Assembly (NCBI RefSeq): GCF_002135315.1
Contig: NZ_NEGA01000001.1
Span: forward strand, 217,564-281,563
DNA: 64,000 bases
Direction: 5' to 3'
Source of the DNA: Acinetobacter sp. ANC 3903
GTDB taxonomy: Bacteria > Pseudomonadota > Gammaproteobacteria > Pseudomonadales > Moraxellaceae
Part shown: positions 1 through 11,349 of the stretch, in pieces
How the letters are laid out: each line of letters begins with the position of its first letter
Numbering within the stretch: position 1 is the first letter of the stretch
The notes under the pieces: model-generated
The model's input: only the letters and a program-made list of their open reading frames with translations
Database searches by the model: none
What the model was told of the DNA's origin: nothing
Position numbers and translations under genes: made by a program

Positions 1-122
1 ATACCATTGGCCACTTGCTGTTCCACCAAGCCACCCATAGTCATGAACTTGGTATTTACATCTTGCAAATCTTCATTAAATTGCGAAGAAATATGGTGAT
101 TTAACACCGGATTATTTGGCAA
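1..122 (-). CDS. phoU: PhoU phosphate signalling protein, N-terminal part only
   Basis: The gene runs off the left edge; only about the first 40 residues are present. The frame reads MPNNPVLNHHISSQFNEDL and continues with TMGGLVEQQVANG. This matches the start of PhoU, the cytoplasmic helical-bundle protein that links the Pst phosphate transporter to the PhoR/PhoB two-component system. I place the start at a TTG codon at 120-122, because a GGAG motif lies 8 bases upstream (131-134) and the only ATG nearby (out of frame) leads straight to a stop. It lies downstream of the TolC-type gene on the same strand, 94 bases apart. The family call rests on a short but characteristic stretch. The TTG start is inferred. 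Confidence 0.75.
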   Translation of the reverse strand, partial: MPNNPVLNHHISSQFNEDLQDVNTKFMTMGGLVEQQVANG

Positions 123-186
123 GGGGCATACTCCACAACAGCGATTTTAAAATGAATGATCTTGTTTAATATTAAAACATATCTAA

Positions 187-205
187 TATGAAGCTTTCAT
201 GACAA
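187..205 (-). promoter_or_regulatory. possible weak Pho box upstream of phoU
   Basis: On the minus strand this reads TTGTCATGAAAGCTTCATA. The first half matches 6 of 7 bases of the PhoB half-site CTGTCAT. The second half, at the expected spacing, matches only 4 of 7. It lies 65-83 bases before the proposed phoU start, which is sensible for PhoB control. The second half is poor, so this is only a candidate. Confidence 0.25.
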
Positions 206-216
206 AAACCGCAAGA

Positions 217-1569
217 TTAACTGGCTGGCTTGAACGACTTGTCAATCAACCAGGCATTCATTTCTTCCAGGTCTTTTTCGGTCAATTTACCGACCGATGC
301 CTTTAAACGCAGGACATTAATTAAATAATCATATTTTGCGTTTAAATAATCCTGTTTGGCAGAAAAAGCATTGCGCTGGGCTAACAGCACATCGACCATG
401 GTTTTTAAGCCTTCCCGATACTGTGCTTGAGAAGCCCGGGAAACTACTTCTGAAGAGTCCATTGCGGCTTTTCGTGCCTGTAATTTGGCTTGATCGGTTT
501 CCACCTGCATATAAGATTTTTTCACATCGGTATTGGCCTTGCGAATCATGGCATCCAGCTGAGATTCACTTTTTTTCACATTGACCGCTGCTTTTTGAAT
601 GGACTTTTGCGTTCTTCCACCGGTATAGACCTTCCAGTTCATCTCTACGCCAACCTGATCAAACTGGCCATCACTGGAAACCACATTTTGCGGGGATTGT
701 TTGATATAACCATAGGTACCGACCGCCTCAATTTGAGGATATAAAGCCGCTTTTTCTACCCGGCGCTGATCTTCGGCATAACGCTGCTGGATACGTGCCT
801 GCTGAACAGAAAGGTTCTGGCTCAGTGCCAGCGCTGTCCAGGCATCCAAATCCGCAGGATAAGGTTTCTGAAATTGAAAATCGTCTCGGAGTACAGCCAG
901 GTTTTCTTGATAGGGTCCAATTAACTGGGCCAGCTGTTCCTGTGCTAAAACCAGTTGTACATGCGTGGCAATCCGGTTGGCCCGGGCACTTTGATATTGC
1001 GCATTGGCCTCACTGACATCGCTTTTTGCCACAAGGCCTTCTTTCAGTTTGGCATTCATGACATTGAGCTGTTCAAACAGGGCTTTTTCTTCCTGCAGAT
1101 TGGCTAGGGTTAAACTCTGCTGACGCAATACATTAAAATAACTTTCAGAGACATTTAAAATATGTTCTTGGCGCTGTAACTGTAAAGTGATTTCACTCAG
1201 ATTAACGGAAGTTTTGATCTGCTTTAACCCTTCCCAGGCATCCCAGCGAAATAGTGGCTGGCGTGCTGTGATGGCAATTTGTCGAGTTGTGGAAGATGAA
1301 GCTGTAAATGCATCTGAGGGAAAACCCGGAATACTGCTGTCACTGCTCTGCTGACTTTTACGTGCCACATTTCCAGAAATAGTGACTGTTGGCAGCAAAT
1401 TCCCTTTGGCAATGCCTAAATTGAGTTGATCTGCTTCATATTGTAAAAGATTGGCTTGCCAATTTGGATCGCTGTTTTTTGCCCGTTGATAGGCTTCCAC
1501 CAGATCCAAAGCATGACCCCATGTGCTAAACAGCAATGCACATGCACCAATGACTACTTTAATATTCAT
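217..1569 (-). CDS. tolC: TolC family outer membrane efflux channel
   Basis: The 450-residue product starts with a signal peptide (basic MNIK, hydrophobic core, cleavage near GHA-LD at about residue 21). It then shows the two-repeat OEP layout: long amphipathic helices rich in Gln/Ala/Lys alternate with short beta segments, as in TolC trimers. Near the end, YREGLKTMVDVLLAQRN is a typical TolC-family helix. The protein should form the outer membrane duct for tripartite efflux pumps and type I secretion. No pump genes are adjacent, as is usual for a shared TolC. Upstream of the ATG is AGGGAT, but rather far away (about 13 bases). It could serve a specific exporter instead, but length and context fit the general TolC. 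Symbol assigned by family resemblance. Confidence 0.85.
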   Translation of the reverse strand: MNIKVVIGACALLFSTWGHALDLVEAYQRAKNSDPNWQANLLQYEADQLNLGIAKGNLLPTVTISGNVARKSQQSSDSSIPGFPSDAFTASSSTTRQIAITARQPLFRWDAWEGLKQIKTSVNLSEITLQLQRQEHILNVSESYFNVLRQQSLTLANLQEEKALFEQLNVMNAKLKEGLVAKSDVSEANAQYQSARANRIATHVQLVLAQEQLAQLIGPYQENLAVLRDDFQFQKPYPADLDAWTALALSQNLSVQQARIQQRYAEDQRRVEKAALYPQIEAVGTYGYIKQSPQNVVSSDGQFDQVGVEMNWKVYTGGRTQKSIQKAAVNVKKSESQLDAMIRKANTDVKKSYMQVETDQAKLQARKAAMDSSEVVSRASQAQYREGLKTMVDVLLAQRNAFSAKQDYLNAKYDYLINVLRLKASVGKLTEKDLEEMNAWLIDKSFKPAS

Positions 1570-1845
1570 TTTTTATAGTAAATCCCTACTAGACTAGCGA
1601 CCATCCATAGACACGCATATTTATAATAAAAGCTAGGTAATATTAAAACGATCTTCTCAACTTTCCGTATGATTTTTATTAATTTTTACAATCTGCACAT
1701 GCGATTTCGATCCATCTCCATCATACTCGTCAATGATCACAGCACGTAACCAAAACCCTGCACAATACTACACAGACAAAGACTTTTTCAGTTATAAAAT
1801 ATCCAGACACCCTACAAATCATTGCCGCATGTACCCCGATATAGA

Positions 1846-2913
1846 ATGACTGTGCCTTTAAAAACAAATTTTTCTGTTAAGCAATGCTTTCCCTTTTTTA
1901 TTTTTATCCTTCTGTTCGGGTGTCAAAAACCCGAGCCTCAACCTATCCCAGAACAGGTACAAAAACAATCACAACAAGATGAACCGGTAGATTTATCGTT
2001 ATTATGCAAAAATCTTGAAAAAAACATGCTGGCCATTAATGCGGAACGTACCACTTTTGCCTTGGAACAGATCAATCAGGATTTAAAGTTATGCTTGCCG
2101 CTGTCTACCTTAGCCGAACAGCAACATTTATTGGCCCTATCCACCCAAATGTATAACAATTTCTTAACAGTCGATAGAACAGCTGCGCAACAATCTGCAT
2201 TCGAAGCCTATGCCTTTGATTTGTCACAGCATCCAACCATTCAACAAAACCGTTTTGAACAGCTGACTTTACGTGACCAGTATTTATTAAAACATAAGGG
2301 ACAAGCTTATATTGAACTGTTTGATCGCGGTAAGGGCCGGGTCAATTATCGCCGCAGTCCCGAATATTTAGCCCGAATTTTTGCCCCTTATATGCCACCA
2401 GCCGAACAGGTCTTTATTGAAAATCTGGCCACACAGAATATGCAGCCGGTATTGTCAGAGCATATCTTAATTGTTGAACCGCATGAGATTGCGTCTCGGG
2501 CCTTATTTTGGGAAGACTATTTACATCAATATCCTAAAAGCAGCTATCGTAAAGATGCCGAATATCTGTTGCAGATGTATACCCTGTTTTTATTTAAAGG
2601 CATGAAAGACTCTCCGGTTTCAGACAGTTATATTGACAAGTATGCAGTACAAAGCAGTTCGCTAGATGAAATTGAAAAACTGGCCGAGGTCAAAAACTCG
2701 CATTTAGCCACTCAAGCCACAAAATTTCTGCATTTTTTACAATTATCTGAACAGCAACGCCTGAAAGATATTCCTGTTCAGCTCAGCCCGCAGGAACAGC
2801 AGTCCCAAACTGAAAATCAACTGGCTGTTAAACAGTTGGATCAGTATCTGGGTCTGGCAAATCTCAGTCTTTCCAACCCACGCGACTGTTTTAGTGATGC
2901 AGTCTGTCTTTAA
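1846..2913 (+). CDS. uncharacterised lipoprotein
   Basis: Product of 355 residues if translation starts at the ATG at 1846; the frame is open back to a TTG at 1822, but that has no better ribosome-binding site. The N-terminus has a short basic stretch, a hydrophobic run (about residues 15-24) and the lipobox LFGC with Cys26, so the mature protein is probably lipid-anchored. The residue after Cys is Gln, not Asp, which favours the outer membrane. The rest is soluble, helical, and rich in Gln, Leu and Glu, with no motif I can name. It stands alone, between the divergent TolC-type gene and the riboswitch of thiC. I do not recognise the family; a helical-repeat scaffold in the periplasm is possible. 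Confidence 0.65.
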   Translation: MTVPLKTNFSVKQCFPFFIFILLFGCQKPEPQPIPEQVQKQSQQDEPVDLSLLCKNLEKNMLAINAERTTFALEQINQDLKLCLPLSTLAEQQHLLALSTQMYNNFLTVDRTAAQQSAFEAYAFDLSQHPTIQQNRFEQLTLRDQYLLKHKGQAYIELFDRGKGRVNYRRSPEYLARIFAPYMPPAEQVFIENLATQNMQPVLSEHILIVEPHEIASRALFWEDYLHQYPKSSYRKDAEYLLQMYTLFLFKGMKDSPVSDSYIDKYAVQSSSLDEIEKLAEVKNSHLATQATKFLHFLQLSEQQRLKDIPVQLSPQEQQSQTENQLAVKQLDQYLGLANLSLSNPRDCFSDAVCL

Positions 2914-3008
2914 ACATTTGTTTTCTGTGCATGATCAATAAAACCACTGAAAAGCGATATTTTATGTGAATGTTTTTTGCTAGTACGACATGTTAAGATT
3001 GACGCATA

Positions 3009-3126
3009 GCTTGACGGAGCGCGAGTAATAACTTGCTGAGATCACCTAAGTTCTATATACAAATATGGCATTTGAGGGTGAGTACCGTTGAACCTGATCA
3101 GGTTAAGACCTGCGTAGGAATCAAGC
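3009..3126 (+). ncRNA. TPP riboswitch (THI element)
   Basis: The two conserved thi-box cores are present: CTGAGA at about 3035-3040 in the pyrimidine-sensing arm, and ACCGTTGAACCTGATCAGG (3083-3101) followed by ACCTGCGTAGGAA in the pyrophosphate-sensing arm. The P1 stem can be closed by GCTTG (3009-3013) with CAAGC (3122-3126). It lies about 120 bases before thiC, the classic target. Thiamine pyrophosphate binding is expected to reduce ThiC production. I see no strong hairpin with a T-run between the aptamer and thiC, so control is more likely at translation initiation (AAGGA at 3235-3239) or by an unrecognised terminator. Confidence 0.93.
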
Positions 3127-3175
3127 CATCAAAAAACCTAAGCCCTCAATTTATTCGTGTTGATTCTTTCAATGA

Positions 3176-5143
<1,968 letters not shown>

Positions 5144-5177
5144 TTCTGAAAAAAAAATCTTTTATTTTCATGAAATT

Positions 5178-5216
5178 CTCAGTTAGGATGAATGTATGCT
5201 TTTCATCCTGACTGAG
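5178..5216 (+). promoter_or_regulatory. stem-loop over the nudF ribosome-binding region
   Basis: A 15-base arm (5178-5192, CTCAGTTAGGATGAA) pairs completely with 5202-5216 (TTCATCCTGACTGAG), allowing one T-G wobble, around a 9-base loop. It ends 4 bases before the nudF ATG, and the only SD-like bases (GAG at 5214-5216) are inside the stem. No T-run follows, so it is a poor terminator for thiC. It may limit nudF translation or stabilise the thiC 3' end. Confidence 0.5.
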
Positions 5217-5220
5217 CTAT

Positions 5221-5841
5221 ATGAATATTATTAGACAAGCCACATATAACAGCGACCAAGTCAAAATTCAGTCCCGTGAATATCTTTTTCGTGGCTTTAT
5301 TCAGGTTGAAAAAGTGAATCTCTGCCATCGTTTATTTAACCAGCGCGAATTCACTCCGGTCATGCAACGTGAACTGATTCACCGGCCTGAAGCTGCGGGT
5401 GTGCTGATTTATAATGATGCGCAGCAAAAATTTGCCCTGATTGAACAATTCCGTGTCGGTGCGATGGATGATGCAGATTCTCCGTGGCAACTGGAAGTAA
5501 TTGCCGGTGTACTTGATGGCAATGAGTCAGCGGAAAGCTGTATACGCCGTGAAAGTCTAGAGGAATCGGGCTGTAAGATTGATCAGTTACAGCATTTATT
5601 CAGCTTTTATCCATCGGCAGGTGCCTGTTCCGAACTGTTCCATTTATACAGTGCTGAAGCACATCTTCCTGAACAAGGCGGAGTTTTTGGCATGCCGGAT
5701 GAAGGGGAAAATATTCAATTGCACATTATTGACTATAGGGAAATAGCTACTTTAATGAGCAATGGTCGCTTAAAAAATGCGCCGGTCATTATGGCATTGC
5801 AATGGTTGCAACAACATATTAAAACAACAAGGAATGTCTAA
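5221..5841 (+). CDS. nudF: ADP-ribose pyrophosphatase (Nudix hydrolase)
   Basis: The 206-residue protein carries a complete Nudix box (Gx5Ex7RExxEExG): Gly96, Glu102, Arg110-Glu111, Glu114-Glu115 and Gly117. Sequence and length fit the NudF/YffH group, which cleaves ADP-ribose to AMP and ribose 5-phosphate and so removes a reactive sugar nucleotide. As in E. coli, the gene is directly followed by cpdA; the nudF stop codon overlaps the cpdA Shine-Dalgarno sequence, so the two are translated from one message. The start ATG lies just 4 bases after a strong stem-loop, and no free SD is visible. Confidence 0.93.
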   Translation: MNIIRQATYNSDQVKIQSREYLFRGFIQVEKVNLCHRLFNQREFTPVMQRELIHRPEAAGVLIYNDAQQKFALIEQFRVGAMDDADSPWQLEVIAGVLDGNESAESCIRRESLEESGCKIDQLQHLFSFYPSAGACSELFHLYSAEAHLPEQGGVFGMPDEGENIQLHIIDYREIATLMSNGRLKNAPVIMALQWLQQHIKTTRNV

Positions 5842-5851
5842 GGAGTCAGAC

Positions 5852-6661
5852 ATGACTTTATCCAACAATAATCAAGACCAGCAAGACTGGACCATTATTC
5901 AGATTTCAGACACACATCTCATGAATCAGGAAGATTTAGAATTTGTGCATATGAATCCTGAGCACAGTTTTCATGCAATCATCAAGCAAATTCAGCAGCA
6001 CTATCCGAATACCGATGCCATTATCCATACCGGTGACTTGGCTCAAGTCCCGGTCGCAGAGACCTATAGCCGTTATTTATCTTTTATGCAGACGCTGGGA
6101 ATCCCGTTTTATCAGATTCCGGGTAATCATGACGACCTGGATTTTTTCCCTTTTTACCAAAATAAGGATGAGGCGCAGGCCATTCATTTTGGTAAATGGA
6201 GCTTTGTGCTATTAAACAGTGCAGTACGAGACCGGACCGATGGCTGGATTGAACAAGAGCAACTGCAACAACTGGATAGGCTTTTAGCAAAACTGCAACA
6301 GCAATTCGTGATCGTGGCATGTCATCATCATCCCTTTGAAATGCAATCAAAATGGATTGATCAGCACATACTGAAAAACACTGAAAACTTAACTGATATT
6401 CTGGCCAAGCACAGCAATGTCAAAGCGGTTATTTTTGGTCATGTGCATCAGGATTCGTGGCATGAATGGCAGCACATCCAGTTTTTTTCTACCCCATCCA
6501 CCTGTGTTCAGTTCAAACCCTTAAGTGAAGATTTTGCCCTGGATAATGAAGCTCCAGGTTTTCGTGTCCTGCATCTGAAAGCCAATGGTGAGCTTGAAAC
6601 CCAAATTTACCGGGTTCTAACAGCACGACAACAAATTAATAGTGAAATTTCAGGTTATTAA
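5852..6661 (+). CDS. cpdA: 3',5'-cyclic-AMP phosphodiesterase CpdA
   Basis: This calcineurin-like metallophosphoesterase hydrolyses cAMP in the cytoplasm and so sets the activity of CRP/Vfr-type regulators. The metal-binding motifs appear in order: DTH (Asp20, His22), GDLAQ (Asp62), GNHD (residues 91-94), then HHHP and GHVH towards the C-terminus. I place the start at the ATG at 5852, because AAGGAG (5840-5845) lies 6 bases before it. An upstream ATG at 5834 has its SD-like bases too close. That gives 269 residues, close to E. coli CpdA (275). The gene is coupled to nudF. Confidence 0.95.
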   Translation: MTLSNNNQDQQDWTIIQISDTHLMNQEDLEFVHMNPEHSFHAIIKQIQQHYPNTDAIIHTGDLAQVPVAETYSRYLSFMQTLGIPFYQIPGNHDDLDFFPFYQNKDEAQAIHFGKWSFVLLNSAVRDRTDGWIEQEQLQQLDRLLAKLQQQFVIVACHHHPFEMQSKWIDQHILKNTENLTDILAKHSNVKAVIFGHVHQDSWHEWQHIQFFSTPSTCVQFKPLSEDFALDNEAPGFRVLHLKANGELETQIYRVLTARQQINSEISGY

Positions 6662-6771
6662 CTTTTCATTTTGTTTTTTTTCTATTACTTTATGCCTTCT
6701 AAAGGAAGCATGGTCGATAGAATCCAAGCATCAAAGACTATCTAAAAGCACAAAAAGTCTATATGATGACG

Positions 6772-6798
6772 ACCCTCGAAGGAAAATCTCCTTAGGGT
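6772..6798. repeat. imperfect inverted repeat between cpdA and dksA
   Basis: ACCCT-CG-AAGGA (6772-6783) faces TCCTT-AGGGT (6789-6798) around a 5-base loop; the stem has 10 pairs with a two-base bulge. It lies 14 bases upstream of the proposed dksA -35 box and about 110 bases after cpdA. It lacks a T-run, so it may be a weak 3' end for cpdA or a protein-binding site. The function is not shown by the sequence. Confidence 0.35.
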
Positions 6799-6811
6799 TG
6801 GATAAAAACAC

Positions 6812-6841
6812 TTGCATATCACCATATTTTTTGCGTATAGA
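6812..6841 (+). promoter_or_regulatory. predicted sigma-70 promoter of dksA
   Basis: TTGCAT (6812-6817) and TATAGA (6836-6841) are separated by 18 bases, giving a plausible -35/-10 pair about 30 bases before the dksA start codon. It is the best match in the 209-base gap after cpdA. Confidence 0.5.
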
Positions 6842-6870
6842 TAATACGTATATGATGAGGAATGCCCTAT

Positions 6871-7398
6871 ATGGCGAATGACAACCAAAATCAAGTCTTG
6901 GACGAACAAACTGATGTGGTAGATGAGAAATCTACCAAACGCGTGCGTAAAACGAAGCCAAAAGCGTCAGAAAGTGGTTCTACTGCTAGCTTATTTGGTA
7001 TTGCACCTTATCAGCCTAAAAAAAATGAAGAATACATGTCTGAAGGACAGCTTGAGCATTTCCGCCAGATTTTACTGGCCTGGAAAGCTGAACTGATGTC
7101 TGAAGTAGACCGCACCTTAAACACCATGCAAGACGAAAATACAGCTTTGCCTGATGTGAATGACCGTGCGACACAAGAAGAAGAGTTTGCTATTGAACTC
7201 CGTACTCGTGACCGTGAACGTAAGCTGATTCGCAAGATTGAGCAATCCATCGAAGCGATTAAAAACGATGATTACGGTTTCTGTGAAACTTGTGGTATTG
7301 AAATTGGTCTGCGTCGTCTTGAAGCACGTCCAACTGCAACCCTTTGTATTGACTGCAAAACGCTAGCAGAAATCAAAGAGAAGCAAAATAACGGTTAA
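6871..7398 (+). CDS. dksA: RNA polymerase-binding transcription factor DksA
   Basis: DksA enters the secondary channel of RNA polymerase and, with ppGpp, shuts down rRNA promoters and activates amino-acid promoters. The 175-residue product has a charged N-terminal tail (residues 1-50), a coiled coil with the DxxDxA tip motif (Asp95, Asp98, Ala100), and a four-cysteine zinc finger (Cys138, Cys141, Cys159, Cys162). The ATG at 6871 is preferred to the ATG at 6862, as GAGG (6857-6860) is 10 bases from the former and only 1 from the latter. The N-terminal tail is longer than in E. coli DksA (151 residues). gluQ follows on the same strand, the common dksA-gluQ pairing. Confidence 0.97.
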   Translation: MANDNQNQVLDEQTDVVDEKSTKRVRKTKPKASESGSTASLFGIAPYQPKKNEEYMSEGQLEHFRQILLAWKAELMSEVDRTLNTMQDENTALPDVNDRATQEEEFAIELRTRDRERKLIRKIEQSIEAIKNDDYGFCETCGIEIGLRRLEARPTATLCIDCKTLAEIKEKQNNG

Positions 7399-7425
7399 TT
7401 ATGTTATCCAATAATCCTCCCCTAA

Positions 7426-7448
7426 CCCCTCCTTTAATAAAGGAGGGG
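7426..7448 (+). repeat. perfect inverted repeat covering the gluQ Shine-Dalgarno sequence
   Basis: CCCCTCCTTT (7426-7435) and AAAGGAGGGG (7439-7448) form a perfect 10-pair stem with a 3-base loop. The right arm contains AAGGAGG, the only good SD for gluQ (ATG at 7458), so the stem would hide it. The block, with its preceding CCTCCCCTAA, looks like a dispersed intergenic repeat rather than gene-specific sequence; that is from its form, not from a genome comparison. It sits inside the dksA-gluQ message. Confidence 0.6.
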
Positions 7449-7457
7449 GATAACAGG

Positions 7458-8321
7458 ATGGCTTATGTGGGCCGGTTTGCGCCATCGCCAACCGGCCCTT
7501 TGCATTTTGGCTCACTCATTACCGCTGTGGCCAGTTATTGCGATGCACGTGCCCATCAGGGTCAATGGCTGGTCCGGATTGAAGATACCGACATTCCCCG
7601 CATTTACCCCGGTAGCGAAGCACATATCCTGCACTCAATCGATGCTTTTCAGTTCGCACCTGATGCCGAGATCATTTTCCAAAAAGACCGCCTCGATATT
7701 TATGAATCTGTGATTGAGCAGCTGCATCAGCAAGGCTGGGTCTATGCTTGCCAGTGCACCCGTAAAATGCTCGGTTCCAATCATATCTATGCCGGGACCT
7801 GCCGAGATTTAAATCTGCTTTTTGAGCATCAAGCCATCCGTCTGAAAGTATCGGATCAGGCCATTTGCTTTACTGACCGTTTACAAGGATCTCACTGTTG
7901 CAACCTGCAACAAGACCTCGGTGACTTTGTGCTGAAGCGTCGTGATGGCATTATCAATTACCAGTTAGCAGTCGTCGTGGATGATTATCTACAAGGCATG
8001 ACCCATGTGGTTCGCGGTGCCGACCTGCTGGACAATACTGAACGGCAAATCTGGCTCGGTTCGCTACTGGGTTATCGCAAACTTGAATATATGCATCTGC
8101 CTTTGGCGATGAATGATCAGGGTCAAAAACTCTCTAAACAGAATCTGGCGCAAGCGCTTGATCTCAAGCGTGCTCCTGAATTACTACAGCAGACCATTCG
8201 CGCTTTGCATCAGCCAGAAGTTGATTTAGACACGCCAGAAAATATGCTGAAACAGGCTATTTCCCAATGGAATATTGACTTAATTCCACATACAACCGAG
8301 CTACAAGGCAGCTATTTATAA
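7458..8321 (+). CDS. gluQ: glutamyl-Q tRNA(Asp) synthetase
   Basis: GluQ-RS is a paralogue of the glutamyl-tRNA synthetase catalytic domain. It attaches glutamate to queuosine in the anticodon of tRNA(Asp). The 287-residue length fits, as no anticodon-binding domain is present. The HIGH-like motif is HFGS (residues 16-19), the KMSKS-like motif is KLSKQ (224-228), and a zinc site is formed by Cys98, Cys100, Tyr111 and Cys115. The ATG at 7458 starts at the conserved MAYVGRFAPSPTG. The frame is open to an ATG at 7401, but that stretch is only a translated repeat (NPPLTPPLIKEG). It lies 59 bases after dksA. Confidence 0.95.
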   Translation: MAYVGRFAPSPTGPLHFGSLITAVASYCDARAHQGQWLVRIEDTDIPRIYPGSEAHILHSIDAFQFAPDAEIIFQKDRLDIYESVIEQLHQQGWVYACQCTRKMLGSNHIYAGTCRDLNLLFEHQAIRLKVSDQAICFTDRLQGSHCCNLQQDLGDFVLKRRDGIINYQLAVVVDDYLQGMTHVVRGADLLDNTERQIWLGSLLGYRKLEYMHLPLAMNDQGQKLSKQNLAQALDLKRAPELLQQTIRALHQPEVDLDTPENMLKQAISQWNIDLIPHTTELQGSYL

Positions 8322-8375
8322 AATCCAGATTAGGATTAAGCTAAGAAAATCTACATCAGAAATGGCAGATTGAAG

Positions 8376-8600
8376 ATGTTTTTTATATTTGGTATTGGTC
8401 CTAAAACCAAGGTAGTGGAGAAAAGTCAGTTTCTTTGTCCAGTCTGCAGAACACGCAGCGCTTATGAATTGAAACAGCAACGCAATTATTTTTCTTTATT
8501 TTTTATTCCACTGATTCCCCTTTCAAAAGCCAAAGGAGAATTTGTGAAATGTCTGCATTGTGGAACTGAAATGCCAAGCACAGTACTGAACCATGCTTAG
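8376..8600 (+). CDS. small zinc-ribbon protein
   Basis: The 74-residue product has two CxxC knuckles, CPVC (Cys21, Cys24) and CLHC (Cys59, Cys62), which would hold one zinc. A hydrophobic stretch (about residues 39-49, FSLFFIPLIP) lies between them, and the N-terminus is also hydrophobic (MFFIFGIGPKTK). This pattern matches the zinc-ribbon small proteins found in many proteobacteria, of unknown role. The ATG at 8376 is chosen over a TTG at 8370. The gene is 54 bases after gluQ, same strand, and convergent with ftsW. Confidence 0.75.
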   Translation: MFFIFGIGPKTKVVEKSQFLCPVCRTRSAYELKQQRNYFSLFFIPLIPLSKAKGEFVKCLHCGTEMPSTVLNHA

Positions 8601-8623
8601 CCGAATTGATTGCCAGCTTTGGG

Positions 8624-9820
8624 CTAGAAGCTGGATTCTTCTTTGCTTGGATTGGCCTTTTGTGTGGTGGCATCAATCTTCAAAATCAGGCTGATCATCA
8701 CTGCACACATAATTAAAGATGAACCCCCATAACTAATAAACGGCAAAGTCAAACCTTTGGTCGGTAACATGCCCATATTCATCCCGGCATTCACCAGGAT
8801 TTGCAGCAAGAAAATAATACTGATGCCATAGGCCAGATAACCTGCACGCAAGTATTGGTGCTGCAAGGCACGGTGTCCGATTTTGATACAGCACACCACC
8901 ATCATAAAGGACAGGATCAATACCGTACTGATCCCGAAGAAGCCGAATTCTTCACCTAAAATAGCCAACATAAAGTCGGTATGCGCTTCAGGCAGATAAG
9001 ACATTTTCTGAATACTATGACCCAGTCCTACCCCCATCCATTCACCCCGACCAAAGGCCATCAGTGCATTAGACAACTGATAACCGGTTCCCAAAGGGTC
9101 TGCCCAGGGATTGGTAAAGGACAGCGCGCGCTGCAGGCGGTAAGGCTCAAAGATAATCGCAGCGGCCAAAGCAAATACAATCGCGATCAGGAAGAAAATA
9201 AACTGAATCGGCGGTGCGCCAGCCAGAAAGAAAATGCCTAAAATCATCAGGACAATAACCGCAGTCGCGCCCAGATCGGGTTCCAGCAGGATTAAGCCTA
9301 CAGTGATGATCATCACGCCGACTAAACGGTACAGGCCGGAAGCGCTGTTTCTCACCTCTTTCGCCCTTCGCACCACATAATCGGCGGTGAAGATGGCCAT
9401 CATCACCTTGGCGACTTCGGAAGCCTGCAAGGTAAATCCGGCAATACGAATCCATCGGGTGGAACCATTGACCTCGGAACCGGCGACCAATACCACTGCC
9501 AGCAACAGAATGGTCATGATCCACAGTGGAAAGGTATTATTAAACCAGACATTCAGCGACACTTTATAAGCCAAAAATGCGGCAACAGCGGCCACAAAAA
9601 TGGAAATGCCGTGTCGGATCACATAGTGAAATGCATTTTCATGTAATCGGTCTGCATAGGGCATCGATGCCGATGCCACCATGATTGAACCAATACACAG
9701 CAAGGTGATTACACAAAAAATCAGTACATTACGCGGCGTAACTTCAGCGGGGATTTTCGGCCCCCACTCATTGTAAACCTGATTAATTTTATTTATGGTC
9801 GTCTGAGCTAACCCAGCCAT
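8624..9820 (-). CDS. ftsW: septal peptidoglycan polymerase FtsW
   Basis: FtsW is the SEDS-family glycosyltransferase that works with FtsI to build septal peptidoglycan from lipid II. The 398-residue protein has about ten membrane helices and a cytoplasmic N-terminal tail. The SEDS signature LPEAHTDFMLAILGEEFG, with the catalytic Asp in the large periplasmic loop, and the C-terminal PFISYGGSS are both present. It follows murD on the same strand by 21 bases. That pairing (murD-ftsW) is part of the division-cell-wall cluster and argues for FtsW over RodA. AAGGAAA precedes the ATG. The C-terminal tail after the last helix is short. Confidence 0.95.
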   Translation of the reverse strand: MAGLAQTTINKINQVYNEWGPKIPAEVTPRNVLIFCVITLLCIGSIMVASASMPYADRLHENAFHYVIRHGISIFVAAVAAFLAYKVSLNVWFNNTFPLWIMTILLLAVVLVAGSEVNGSTRWIRIAGFTLQASEVAKVMMAIFTADYVVRRAKEVRNSASGLYRLVGVMIITVGLILLEPDLGATAVIVLMILGIFFLAGAPPIQFIFFLIAIVFALAAAIIFEPYRLQRALSFTNPWADPLGTGYQLSNALMAFGRGEWMGVGLGHSIQKMSYLPEAHTDFMLAILGEEFGFFGISTVLILSFMMVVCCIKIGHRALQHQYLRAGYLAYGISIIFLLQILVNAGMNMGMLPTKGLTLPFISYGGSSLIMCAVMISLILKIDATTQKANPSKEESSF

Positions 9821-9841
9821 ACAACTTTCCTTATCGTTCTT

Positions 9842-11230
<1,389 letters not shown>

Positions 11231-11298
11231 TTAGCACTTTGCTGTTTTGAATGCTTTTTCTGTTTTGACTTTATCTCGGCTTTTTTGTGTCAGTGCGT

Positions 11299-11325
11299 AA
11301 AAAAACCGTCATAAATGACGGTTTT
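11299..11325 (-). terminator. terminator of the feo operon
   Basis: ACCGTCAT (11305-11312) pairs with ATGACGGT (11315-11322), extended by A/T pairs. On the minus strand the stem is followed by a run of seven T. It lies 25 bases after the stop codon of the last feo gene and before the murD promoter region. Confidence 0.85.
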
Positions 11326-11349
11326 CAATTTTTTTCCCGGCAGTAGATT

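Noticed and set aside
6642..6881. 79-codon frame between cpdA and dksA
   Set aside because: It runs through the dksA promoter and overlaps both neighbours; no SD and no conserved character.
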